DNA of 64,000 nucleotides from Phorcus lineatus (taxonomy: Eukaryota; Mollusca; Gastropoda; Trochida; Trochidae), in assembly GCA_921293015.1 (NCBI GenBank), contig OV121081.1, forward strand, positions 73,177,022 to 73,241,021. Reading direction: 5' to 3'. The position numbers and the translations under genes are program-made. The notes beneath the pieces are model-generated. The model did not search any database, was not told where the DNA came from, and saw nothing but the letters and a program-made list of their open reading frames with translations. Below, one piece after another: positions 10,518-21,149 of this stretch; positions within the stretch are counted from its first letter, which is position 1; every line of letters begins with the position of its first letter.

Positions 10518-13500
10518 ATGGTTCGTCGATGTGTCTGGGGGAGGTGTAATACAGATGAAAGGTATCGTGACAGATTGATAGGTGTGACACTTTTGCCATT
10601 CCCGAAGCCCAAGACAAATTTAGAGAAGTGTTTGAGGTGGATCAAGGCGTGCGGTAGACCACACGAGCAACTCAACGTCGACAAAATAAATGGCAACAGG
10701 AATAAGGTCGTCTGTTCCAAGGTAAGCAAAAAATCTGGAGAATTTTTAGATACAAAAATATACGTTTTGGCGTAGGAGAGGTAAACAGTAAACTCTACCG
10801 GCAGTTAGCTATGGGAGTAACTTTAGGCCTAGGCTGGTACCGTAACCGTGTACTTCACTAGGACTACTGCAGAAGGCCTACTTGTTGTTTATAATGTCAT
10901 ATGTTGTAAAAGGCTTCGTGTTTATGAGAAAGCATCAAGGAAAGAGGTAGATCTAAATGGAAATATCCGGTAAAATTTAAAATTAATGCATAGTATTTTA
11001 GAATAATGTATATCAATCAAATTTCACACTCTGAATGATTACATTGTAACATATTAAACATACTGTTTATGTGAACATATAAATGATAATTTACAATTGC
11101 AGAAAAATATTTTGTGAGTGTGTGAGAAAAGGCAAATCTAAAGTTCACATGGTTCACCTGTGTAGAACGTTTGGTGCATTTATTGTGTAAATAATTAAAT
11201 AAATAGTTTTGTATCACTGTCAATCATTTCATTTTTGTGTTTTGTATCACAGCATTTTGTTGGGGGAAATGGTCCAACAGAACAGTACCCAGATCCTCTA
11301 CCAGCTGATGGAAGTAAATGTACACCGAGTCGACCACTACCAAAAAAGAGATACCTCAGCTCAGATGAAAATGGCCCTGTGAAAAAGAAGTTAAAATATG
11401 TTCCCTTCAAAGAGATCACAGAGAAGTAAGAAACTGCCCTAGCATCATAGTTACATATATGCTTATACTTTGTACACTGTCGACTTGTAACTAAATAATT
11501 CAAATCTATTGAGGCGATGTATATCCCTGTTCATACATCCCTGTTCAAATCTTTTGGGATGAATAATTGCATGATGAACAAAAATCCTGTACGTTAACAG
11601 TAATCTGTATGTCTTGGATGGTGTCACCGAGGCTTTATAATATATATATCTGAGAATTCCTACAATTGAAAATAAAAACAACTCTTTTTTGAATAAGTTA
11701 ATTATCATAATATTTAATATAAGATTTTGAAGATCACATTGCATTTGTTAGGCAATCAATATTGACAATATATATTTGCAAAATGTCAAAACTGTTTATC
11801 ATCAAAAATGACATATGTAAATGTACATACATTGTAATTATCAATACATAGTTGTAATGTATCATTCCTATTTGGCTTATAGTAATAGTGCTACTTTGGT
11901 GGGGACTGATCACACATATGCGGGAGTCGGTTGTGGTCCTGTCACAGCTGTCCATGGGGAAACATCAACAACAGAAAGTTCTGTTCAAACACAACAAACT
12001 CGCAAAAGTCACAACCAGATATCATGAGTTGTCCTTGAATTTGGGCATAGTACATATGGGACTTTTTCAAATTCATGTCATGGTTATTACATTCTAAACA
12101 AAACCCAACAACTTCCTCACATGCTTTTTCTATGTCCATATTCCGAGCTGAATATGGACACTTTACCTCCAGAATTCCACTTTCTCCATTATCACAAACT
12201 TTTCCATCGGGTGATGCACCTAGAAAGTTAAAGTTATTGTTAATGATTAATCCACAGTCATGGATATGGCGTGAAGGGAATGTTTCCAAATATTTTGCCT
12301 TTGCTTGAGTTTCATGTTTTCTCCCATAATCTAGAGCAGGAGCAGATTTTTTTGTTCTGTTGAATACATCTTCTAAAAATGGAAGTGTTGGCTTGGCTTT
12401 TCTGTTCATTATTTTACCAAAGTTTGATGTGGTAAGTCGTACTTTTCTTTCTGAAAACCAGGTGTCTGAAAATATTTGACCTCTTGTATTTGTCTCTATT
12501 TCCTCAATGTCAGCTTTCTCCATGTGTCGGTTCAGAAATTTGTATTCCTCTGGCAATACTACAGGTGATTGTCTATGTACAGATGTATTGCCACATCCAG
12601 CTGATGTCGACAGGGGCACTGCCGCTTTAAGGTTTCTAGTCTGTAAATAAAAAAAATCAGCATTTATGATTTGCATACCCCAAAAACATAGGCCATCATT
12701 AAAAAAAATGTTTGTTTGTTTTCCCTGCCTACTATTCTAACATTAATCAAACTTTTTCAAAACAATTTTCATTTACCAAATTTAACACTTATAACAGTGA
12801 TGGAAAATTGTTAAGACTTTTTGTTTCCAAAATCCTATTGAGAGATATGAAAGTGAGGGGGGGGTGGGGGGGGGTGGGGGGGGGGGGGGGGGGTGTTTAC
12901 AACAAACAAATGTTTTTAATGATGATGACAAGCCTTATTATACAATATCATTTACAAAATTTTACATATTTACAGGGGTATCCTCCTTGGAAGTTCTAAC
13001 CATGACAGCTGAGATTGAGTCACTCAAAGCCAAGGTCGAGGAACAGGAGAACACCATTAATGAATTACAGCAAGCTGCCAACCAGACTGCCACCAGTGAC
13101 AACAAATGGTTCGGGGTACAATCAGTGCTTAACAACAAAACTAATCACACAGACCTGTTTAAACACTACACTGGGATCACGTATGTGCGATTTGTAGCTT
13201 TGCTGTCATTTCTTATCCCTGAAAACTTCAGTTTACAATTTGAGAAAGGGAGGAGTGACTTAAAGTCATTGTCAAATGAAGATGGTTTGTTTTTGACACT
13301 TACAAGATGTCGACGTGACTTTAGTCTAGCTGATCTAGCAATGAAATTTGGTCTAAAGCTCCAAACCGCTGGAGTTGTTTTCAATACTTGGCTTGACCAC
13401 ATGTATTTTAAGCTTGGTCAGTTGCCTCTTTGGCCACACAGAGATATACTTATAAACAAAATGCCCAAGGATTTCAAAAAGGATTATCCTACTACTTTGA

Positions 13501-14045
13501 TCATCATTGATGGAACTGAGCTTTTTACACAGTCTCCTTGTGCTCTTGGATTACAGAGTCAGTTTTATAGTGATTACAAGGGAAATACAACACTCAAAGG
13601 GTTAATTGGTTGCGATTCAAGAGGAACACTTCTATTTGTGTCAGAATTATTTTCTGGGTCTGTATCAGACAAAGTGATTACAGAAGAAAGTGGGTTTTAT
13701 GAGCTCTTGAAAAATCCAAAAATACAAGGATACGTTCAGGATGGTGATTCCATTATGGCTGATAAAGGGTTCACAATAGCTGATGAATTGGCGAAGTTAA
13801 ATCTAAACCTGAACATCCCCCCTTTTGTCCGCGGTGGAAAACAACTCACAAGTGGAGAAAGAAAGGAAACACAGAAGATTGCCAAACACAGGATTCACAT
13901 AGAGAGACTTATTGCTAAAGTTAAGAAAAATAAAATATTAAAAAGTTTAATCCCCACAAGTATGTTTTCAAGGATTAACAAAATATGGACAGTTTGTTGT
14001 CACCTTACTCTGTTTGAAGACGTTTTTGTCAAAGATAAAGAATGA
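10518..14045 (+). CDS. THAP-domain DDE transposase (four-exon model)
   Basis: Likely the DNA-binding and catalytic protein of the element. Exon 1 (10518-10721) starts MVRRCVWGRC. With exon 2 (11253-11425) it forms a THAP C2CH zinc finger: C5, C10, C66 and H69, plus W41, the PFPK segment and the following F70. Sites AAG|GTAAGC and CACAG|CAT join in phase. Exon 3 (11883-~12007) gives an acidic/TQ-rich linker with SSVQTQ. Exon 4 (12976-14045) begins after ttacag and encodes a coiled coil (TAEIESLKAKVEEQENTINE), a helix-rich region, then a DDE_Tnp_4 domain: D170 (IIIDGTE), D254 (MADKGF) and E301 (HIER), counted from the Met at 13002. Exons 1, 2 and 4 are well supported. The exon 3 donor (12008, aaaa|gtcaca) is weak but keeps phase, giving 523 residues in total. 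Alternatively the transposase is translated separately from 13002. Confidence 0.88.
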
Positions 14046-15858
14046 ACCAAAATTGTCAATGTCAGTTTGTATTTCCAAATAAGACTTTCACAATCATTAA
14101 AGGGAGATAATCATTTGATTGAATGAGGTAAATTTATTCACATATGTATAGTGAATTATTTTCATGTGTTTGGTAGATTTACATGTATATATATATTTTA
14201 CACTGTAAATATACTACAATGTACATACAATGTATCTATGAAATAATGAATCTCAATTCCTAAAGAAATTGTTTTTCTAAAGATAATACAAAATGTGTTG
14301 GCCTCAGAAAATGCAAATAAATTTATTTGATAATTTCAAAACATAAGTTTGGTGTTTTTTTTAATAATTGAAAAAAGAAGTTTTTTAAATTATTACTTGG
14401 ACTAGTACCTGATAAGAAAGTGATGATCCGATGGGAACATCTCCATACGGTGTGGATGTTGTTGGAATGTTGAATCTGGATGATGACAGCGTGTATTGTA
14501 GAGGGCTGCCAACAATCTCAGCAAGTTCCTGAAGTTCAGTGTCTTTTACAATCGGAATTCTGAAGTTAAACAAATTGATACAATTGTAGCAATTTAATGT
14601 ATGAATTATAATATGATAAAACTGGCTCTCACAAGATATATCATGAACAATGCTATGATATAATGCACATGATGTCACAGATATGATCTCACTGAGGTCA
14701 CTGCTCAAGGATGTTTTTGACAGTTTTGTGTTCAGATAATGACATATGTTTATTCTTTTACTGATAACATTTGGAGAATGATTTGAATTAATGCCCACAC
14801 GTCTCCTTATATCAACATGAGTTGATTAAAGTAAAAGATGTTCTGAATACTTACATCAATTCTTAATGATAAAATTGATATCAGAAGACATTTCATGATT
14901 TAGGTGAGATTATCTATTTAGTAATTATTACTTTTTTGGGCAATGAAATATAAGAGTTTATGAGAAAAGTAATTTTGGTATATTTATTTGTTTTCACACA
15001 TCTGAGAAAGAAAATTTACAAAAACAGATGAACTGAGAAGAACATTTCACAACACTTGCACACTTATAAAAATATTCATTTTCTACTTCACACAATTAAA
15101 TGAACAGGATATTTATCCTAAAAAACCCAGATTCTCATACATTTTTGACTGATTGGACATTGACAACTTACGGGTAGTTTTCATCCGGATGACAGATGAT
15201 CGGTTTTCTTTTTCTGTTACTAATGGACGTGCCACGACAATCTGGTTGATAGGTACTGGTTTGACCTTCTGCCCTCTAGGTACATTCCATTGTTGGGGGA
15301 CACTTGTACAGCTCTGATGCTGAGGAACACTGGTGTAGTTGTGTAGCTTGAGTCCTTGGACCGATTTCAGAAGTCCGACAATGTGTGAACAATGTCCATC
15401 ACTCCTGTCAAATACATAAATTTTTAATGCAACGATGATTTCATATGCAATGTGTACACTAACGTCTTATGTTCAGACGACGAAGAGCTGACATTTACAA
15501 GTATATGACAATGAAGTTTTGGATTTGTTTTATATAAAATTAAGTTCTCACACATGATTGCTTACCCAGCTATACAGCTGCAGTGTGATTCAGTCAGTTT
15601 ATCGTCGTTTGAGTTGATTTCGATGTGCAGACGATGTGGCAGCTCCGACTTCCTCATAGACCTCCAGCATTTGGCATCGACTCCTGTGGTGCTCTCATTT
15701 ACGATAGAAACGGAAATTTCGTGAATATATCCCTGAGTGAAGTAGTTCAACCCCTTCTGTTGAGCTTTAAGTGATAATTATTTGTGATTCGGTAAATAAC
15801 TCACAGAAATATTTTCGGGAATCTCTCTCAGTGAATCGGTGGTACCAGAGGTCGCCAT
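11942..15858 (-). CDS. SWIM zinc finger / YqaJ-type exonuclease
   Basis: The second protein of the element, probably acting on DNA ends or intermediates during transposition (inferred). Exon 1 is 15858-15805 (MATSGTTDSLRE). A 48-bp intron follows (gtgagt..cag). Exon 2 (15756-15566) and exon 3 (15404-15172) together create a SWIM finger, CSCIAGSDGHCSH, spanning their junction. Exon 4 is 14559-14409 and exon 5 is 12640-11942. Exon 5 holds the lambda-exonuclease/YqaJ core: the RLTTSNFGKI segment, YGRKHETQA (catalytic Glu), LGASPDG (Asp), ILEVKCP (ExK) and YYAQIQGQL. Exons 4 and 5 join in phase. Exons 3 and 4 do not (one base left, two needed). A 7-nt exon at 14861-14855 before a strong gtaagt would repair phase, giving 444 residues, but this is speculative. 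The C-terminus after CEFVVF is unlike what I expect and may be shortened. Confidence 0.88.
12857..12893 (+). repeat. G-rich tract within transposase intron
   Basis: Runs of 8, 9 and 18 G separated by single T, potentially G-quadruplex-forming. It lies ~80 bp upstream of the acceptor of the transposase catalytic exon, in the last intron. Open frames reading through it as poly-glycine are artefacts. Confidence 0.9.
14046..14408. other. Intron sequence between the two antisense genes
   Basis: AT-rich spacer after the transposase stop at 14043-14045. It contains aataaa at 14317-14322, a candidate polyadenylation signal for the plus gene. It lies within the last intron of the minus-strand nuclease gene. 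Confidence 0.5.
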
Positions 15859-15879
15859 CTTGTCATTAATGTGATGCGG

Positions 15880-15892
15880 AGCAACCGTTGCT
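15880..15892. promoter_or_regulatory. Subterminal perfect palindrome and GC box
   Basis: AGCAACCGTTGCT is a 13-bp perfect palindrome about 30 bp inside the right inverted repeat and 22 bp upstream of the nuclease start codon. It is followed by ggggggcgtggc (15893-15905), a GC/CACCC-type box. The start codon itself sits in an AAGATGGCG context resembling a YY1 site. The palindrome may bind the transposase or a host factor. I did not find it near the left end. Confidence 0.4.
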
Positions 15893-15919
15893 AAGGGGGG
15901 CGTGGCTTACGGAAGATTC

Positions 15920-15934
15920 TCGGAACCATGAATT
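15920..15934 (-). repeat. Right terminal inverted repeat with target-site duplication
   Basis: tcggaaccatga (15920-15931) is the exact inverse of 10349-10360. It is followed directly by the resumed Tc1 reading frame (attgagcat). Confidence 0.9.
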
Positions 15935-16063
15935 GAGCATTTCTGGGACGAACTGGATCGACGCGTGCGCAGTAGGAATCCACCACCCCAAACACTTCCA
16001 GGACTTCTTGCAGCTTTTCAGCACGATTGGCAGAACATTCCACAGCAAGGTTATCAACATTGA
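15932..16063 (+). pseudogene. Tc1-like transposase, 3' part (after insertion)
   Basis: Immediately right of the inserted element, the frame reads IEHFWDELDRRVRSRNPPPQ and continues to AFQHDWQNIP and a stop at 16061-16063. This is the standard Tc1 C-terminus including the third catalytic residue (Glu, codon 15935-15937). It joins in frame to SPDLSPI, which ends at 10349. The two pieces were therefore one gene before the insertion. I could not find the terminal inverted repeats of this Tc1 copy. Confidence 0.93.
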
Positions 16064-16270
16064 GTATCCGTTGACGAGATCACATTCACAAGTGAATATT
16101 AAAGCAGTCATCAGTTTGTCTGATGTGCTAATGATAAGTCTATTCGTCTAGTTTACTTTCGGTAAACTATTTCATAATTGCATTTAAGAGTTGATGACAA
16201 ATAAAGCAGTTCGCTGATATCCTGGCAGGTTGATATTATTCTGTCACTTTCCAAAAGGAGTAATTAAGAT
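16064..16270. other. Tc1 3' flank, end undefined
   Basis: Sequence after the Tc1 stop codon. It probably includes the element's 3' untranslated end, but I could not match an inverted repeat to the 5' side near 9300. Confidence 0.4.
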
Positions 16271-16424
16271 AATAAACAATTATTGACTTCAAGTGAGGTT
16301 GATCCAATGAGGAATCGACCTTGGACCTGTGATATTCACAGAGGCGAAGCCGAGGTGAATATCACAAGACCAAGGTCGATAAATCATTGGGTCAACCGAG
16401 TCTGAAGTCTATAATTGTTTTATT
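16271..16424. repeat. Foldback element, ~154 bp
   Basis: A near-complete long hairpin. The left arm from 16271 (aataaacaattattgacttc) pairs with the right arm ending at 16424. The innermost stem is gtgatattcac (16329-16339) against gtgaatatcac (16355-16365), around a 15-base loop agaggcgaagccgag. The arms match over most of ~65 bp with a few mismatches. It is likely a MITE-like or foldback repeat. It may be one of several; a related layout occurs at 57666-57782. Confidence 0.85.
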
Positions 16425-17029
16425 ATATGAAATAGGTCTTAAATTACAATTCTTCCGGTAGACTGGGATTTTCGAAATCTAGTTTTATCCACCGTAGGTG
16501 TTTGGATTGTTATATTAACCTCTCGCGATCCACACAGGCTGACATCGCCTGACGTCATTGCTGTCATGTGACCAAGTAGGCCAATCAGAAAGACGGAAAT
16601 AAACCATTCATATAATAAGCCAAGATATCTCTAAATAGTCTGGTCTATCCATAGGAATTAACTGTCCTTTAGATGCAGACATGTACATCAAATGTACTTT
16701 TTCAGGTAGAGCAGTTGACATTTAGCAGATAATTTGTGTAAACAACTGTATTTTCTATTGATCGTTTGAAAAAGCTAGTCATAATAACAAAATATTACTA
16801 ATACTGGAGATCCCTAGATTCATTTGCCCACTGAGATAACTTTTCTGTAACGTTGCAAACCATACCCAGCAACTGTGTATAGTTTCCTCTTAATCATTCT
16901 TGTTGAGTCATCGTTAAATATTCCAATACTCGTCATACATAAAAGTACAAAATTTTTGTGAAATCCAACATAAATTGATTTTCCAAATTTACAGAAAAGC
17001 TGCAGTTACAATAAATCTATAGTGATAAT
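16425..17029. other. No recognisable feature
   Basis: Non-coding sequence between the foldback and the point where similarity to segment B becomes clear again. It includes the poorly defined right edge of the insertion complex. Confidence 0.4.
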
Positions 17030-17850
17030 TAATTTCAGTTTGGTATGGATGAATTTTCCGTTCTTTTATAAATTAAGAGTGTCGCCATTGATGCTATTTT
17101 ATTACACAAAATGCAATGCAAACGAATATGAATTTAAACCAATAAACGGTGATAAATCGCAACAGCTAAAACGACAAAAGTGCGATCAAAAGTGAGATCA
17201 TTACATATTTTATTAATTAAACTTTTTCACGACACCTATAATTCCAGAACTCAGAGACCTCAAATTATCCACAAATACATGCACGTCTCTGCTTAAAAAG
17301 AAATCTCAAATTAGTTAAACACGGTAATATGTGTTTCTTTTAACTGTCCAGGAATTTGTAAATTTGTAGATAACTATTGAACTTTTTGCTTTGATGCCTA
17401 AATATTAGAGATAATATTTTCTTTTGGAAAGAACAAGATAGCAACACGCATGTACTAGCTTAATTGTTACTCAACCATGCTTGTGATGTGTATTATAACT
17501 AGAAAACGAAAAAAGGTGAAAAATATTCAAAGGTAAAAAATTAATAGATATATGCCATTTAAAAACAGACGGCGCATTCATGATTTGATATAAAAGCAAA
17601 CAGGAACGTCTGTCAAAGAATAATATGCTCAGTTTTTAGAGACTTGACATTTCCTTACTGTTTCTAATAAGGTTTCTTATCACAGCGAACTCACTATCTG
17701 CCTGGAGACGAGGTATGCATAATCAGCCGATTCAGAGATAGTGTTACTCTTTATGTCAAAAATGCTAAAAATAATCTTTGAAAATGCTGAATACTTATTC
17801 AGCCTCAACTGTTCAGTTCATAAATAATAAGAACTGTTTACATGTAGGAA
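17030..17850. repeat. Segmental duplication, copy A (after insertion)
   Basis: Resumes colinearity with 32870-33560. The best-conserved block is 'gcgaactcactatctg' through 'cataatcag'. Smaller shared blocks include 'gcataaataataa'-like sequence and 'tgtttacatgta'. In segment B the blocks equivalent to 9190 and 17030 are only about 230 bp apart. The intervening ~7.7 kb here is therefore inserted DNA (Tc1, ISL2EU-like, foldback). Confidence 0.75.
17686..17712 (+). other. Candidate 27-nt conserved exon
   Basis: ttcttatcacag|CGA...GAG|gtatgc encodes RTHYLPGDE. The matching place in segment B (33380-33406) keeps acceptor, donor and frame and encodes RTHYLSGDE; the single change is Pro to Ser. Conservation is higher here than in the flanks. 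This may be a microexon of an unidentified plus-strand gene, or another kind of constrained element. Confidence 0.4.
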
Positions 17851-18059
17851 TGGAAATAGCGTTATCTCTTTTTGAATGCAAAACATATAATATATAAAAC
17901 CATTTTGCTGTGATGTGAGAGCAGAAATGTCTTTTCCGCCACTCAATACCTTATCGTGGGGTAGTGGTTTGTACTATTTTAAGAGCTATGTACTGAATAT
18001 AGATCATGTGAAATAAAGTTTATTTTTATTATTAACTATAAGTACGTCAGTAAACTGAC

Positions 18060-18320
18060 TCTTAATGTTCCTCGGAATATTCTTCTCTTCTGGACTACAT
18101 ATTATAGAGACTTTCAAAGGGAGACGAAGTGTTCATCAGCTTGACGTAGCGAAATATGGTTGATACTGCGCTGAAACTATGTGAAGCATTGTACTCAAAC
18201 CTTACTGCATGTACAGCATGTTCTCTACTGCAGACTAAGTTTCCTAACCCCGGGCAGATTCGAACCCTGCACATTCTTGATCTGAAGCAAAATACGCTGG
18301 GTATTGCGATATCCTGACCC
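18060..18320 (-). mobile_element. tRNA-derived SINE (family 1), copy 3, decayed
   Basis: Shares 'gatactgcgctgaaa', 'aaaccttactgcatgta' and 'ctctactgcagac' with the copies at 4857 and 7608. It ends in a tRNA-like head (box B complement gattcgaaccc near 18250). The distal body is diverged. Confidence 0.7.
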
Positions 18321-21104
18321 AGACTTTGACCAGTTTTGAATTAAAGGTATTCATCCAATGTTAACTTTTCTAAGTTCAACTGATTTCAGCCAAACCTCCT
18401 TGATAATGCACATATATTTATCGTCAATGCAGCTTATATTCATCATCTAAATACTAAAACGTAATAATATTAATATGGTAATATTTCTTAATGACTATTC
18501 CTTCCACGCAGAGAAATTGTACAGGTATGTACGTATGGTCCTACTTCCCATGAAGACCTTGATGTCCATGGTGACAATTTAGAAACACTTTACATTTAAA
18601 TGCCGATAGAACGTCTTATTTAGAAAAAAGAAGAAGATCGTGGTGTTGTAGGGCTTCATGTTCAAATGCTTTTACATTTTATCATCAGGAAAATGGCTAA
18701 CTAGTCTTGAATGAAAACAATGAAGAATTTTTTTTTATTAAGATGAAAGGACTAAATGTCTTCTTATCTCTTTATTAAAACCGTCCTAGTAGGTACAATA
18801 ACATATAAAGGCCAAGGCAAAGTTTATACCTAGATAAGCAAGAACATAATTAAAGAAATTGTAGTCGTAGAGCGAGATTTCTAAAGTTTATCAAACATTT
18901 AGCACAGGGTATTACAAACCATTAAATCTGTCTTTTGGACCGTACTTGTGGTTGAGATGAACTCGTACGGTATGGCGTCCCTCTACGAACTAATTATCTT
19001 GTCATGATTGACACAGCGATTAGCGGTCGCCACCAAAACCCGAACCTGCAAATGATGTTTGGAAGAAGTGGATATGATGTATTTATGACGACTTAGGATT
19101 ACTTTTATCTTTGTAAAGACCAGCAATGGTAATTGGTAAAACAGTCTTGTCCAGGGTTTAAATTAAGATATTTTAGAACGTAAAAGTATTATGTATATCC
19201 TGTCATAAAAGTATAGAATTGATATGCTGTCGTATTGGCGAGGAGGATGCAGCCATCTTTCAAATGTTTAACTTGTGATACAACATTGAAAATATCAAGG
19301 GTGATTGTTGTCCCATGTTTTTCAAGGCCAACTTCTAACTGGAACAGTATCACAAAAGAGGAACGTTCGACAGAAAATATGCTTGGTCAAATCTTTTGGA
19401 CACCCTAAAACGTATAGACTTCTCCGCTTCCTATTTGTTGATGAGGGGTAGGTTTACTTTCCAAATACCTCACTTTGACTTGCTTTTAATTAAACCGAAC
19501 GATCTCAATGACCCATTTGCAAATGGCAGAGTGTGAAACATCCAGTACTGAGGGGACAAAATTACTACTATTAAACATCATATGTAAACAATTTTTTATC
19601 ATTGATAGGTGAAATTCGACCCCAATACATCCAATAAAGAAGAAAATCCAATGAATCTAATACAGAAGTAAATGGCTGTAAAAGATGTAAACCATAAAAC
19701 ATTTATGCCCCGAACGTTCATGAAGAAATAATATAATGATTTATTTATCAATAGTTGCAATTACAAAAATAAAAGATTACATCTTCACTTCGCGAATCTT
19801 GCTTTTAAGCGCCTGATGTTCTTATAGAAAAAGTTTTGGTTATACATTTTATGTGAACATTTGTAGAATCTTTACTTTACTCTTTACTACAATGAATGAT
19901 TGTATGAGATTTTCAATTCAAATATCACCCAAAACGAATATCTATTGTAACACTTTCGAATTTTGCACTCTCTATCAATATAGTAAACATATAACAATAG
20001 TTTAGATGTAAAACGGGTTAGCTACTTCCTAATATTGTCCAGGTTAAAATAAAATGCAGTGTTAATAATGGACACATTGATACATGATAAAATACAACAC
20101 AGTTACAAAACATTTCATGTTCTGTTGCACAGTAATTGAAATTACAGATTAATACTGCTTTAAAATCAATATTCGTATAACTCTGTCCATAACAAATACA
20201 AAATTATAAAGAGACATGGGGTCAAAGGGTTGGAGCTTTTACGAAATAGCCAGTACACCTTCATACACCTTACATTCAGTGATCTTCGACTCGGGAAGTA
20301 AAACAAATCTACAATAACCCTTATGCTAGAAATGATTGTATGTTTTACAACTCTAGATAATTCTTAATAAATTCGTCATAATGTGGAGAGGATTAAAAAG
20401 TTTATTCTTAGTGACGTTTAAAGGATCTTTTTCCATGCTGATCATGATCAGTATACCAATCAGACACCAAGGAATCTTCACCATTGTTTCACCATTAAAA
20501 ATGTTATTCGAACATACATACACACCAAGTTGATTTTGTAAGATGTGATAACGAAAAGTGTTTTTTTTTATCAAAACTATGTAAAACGATTAATTCAATT
20601 TCAATTGCATTTATTCCAAATGGATTCGATGGATTTAAACTTGTAACGTTTGTTCCAGGGTGAAACCTCTTCTTAAGTATGTATGTATATCAGAAAAAAC
20701 TTTTATCTACCCCTTACTGTTAAGAACTAAAGTAACCATTGTATAAAAGTGCATTGAAACTTTAAAAACAATTCACCTACTATAGCTGCAACTATTCTCT
20801 ACTTACTAGTTTTAAGCCAAGTATCCATTGTATACAATTTCATTGTAACTTGAAAACGATTCACCTAAAATAGTTGCAATTATTGTAAAATAATGTTCTT
20901 ATTAGCTACTTCAATTTTGAACTAACCAGTCAGTATTGAAAACAAAAACCAAAAACAACCAAAGCCTCTAAACATCAGTAATAAAGACTGTATGCCATAT
21001 CCGTGATGAGTGTGGCCATCCAAAGTCTTCTTTACTAAGGACCATCAAATGTTGTTCCTTGCTGCTAAAAGCGATACCAAAACCTTCTTTTGGTTCCTGG
21101 AAAG

Positions 21105-21149
<45 letters not shown>

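Larger units (their letters stand above)
10349..15931. mobile_element. ISL2EU-like (PHIS group) DNA transposon, 5.6 kb, apparently intact
   Basis: Bounded by perfect 12-bp inverted repeats (tcatggttccga at 10349-10360 and tcggaaccatga at 15920-15931). It lies in the middle of a Tc1 transposase gene, which proves both ends. The target ccaattgag is repeated at both junctions; the duplication is AT if the ends are as given, or up to AATT with ends one base further in. It encodes a THAP-DDE transposase on plus and a SWIM-YqaJ nuclease on minus. The pairing of a DDE_Tnp_4-type transposase with a YqaJ nuclease is, to my knowledge, the hallmark of ISL2EU elements, a relative of PIF/Harbinger. All recognisable catalytic motifs are present and the main exons are open, so recent activity is plausible. 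The family assignment comes from recognition, not a search. Confidence 0.9.

Noticed and set aside
12864-12975. Poly-glycine N-terminus on the transposase
   Set aside because: This reads through a G tract and intron sequence. A splice acceptor (ttacag) precedes the coding part, so the transposase exon starts at 12976.
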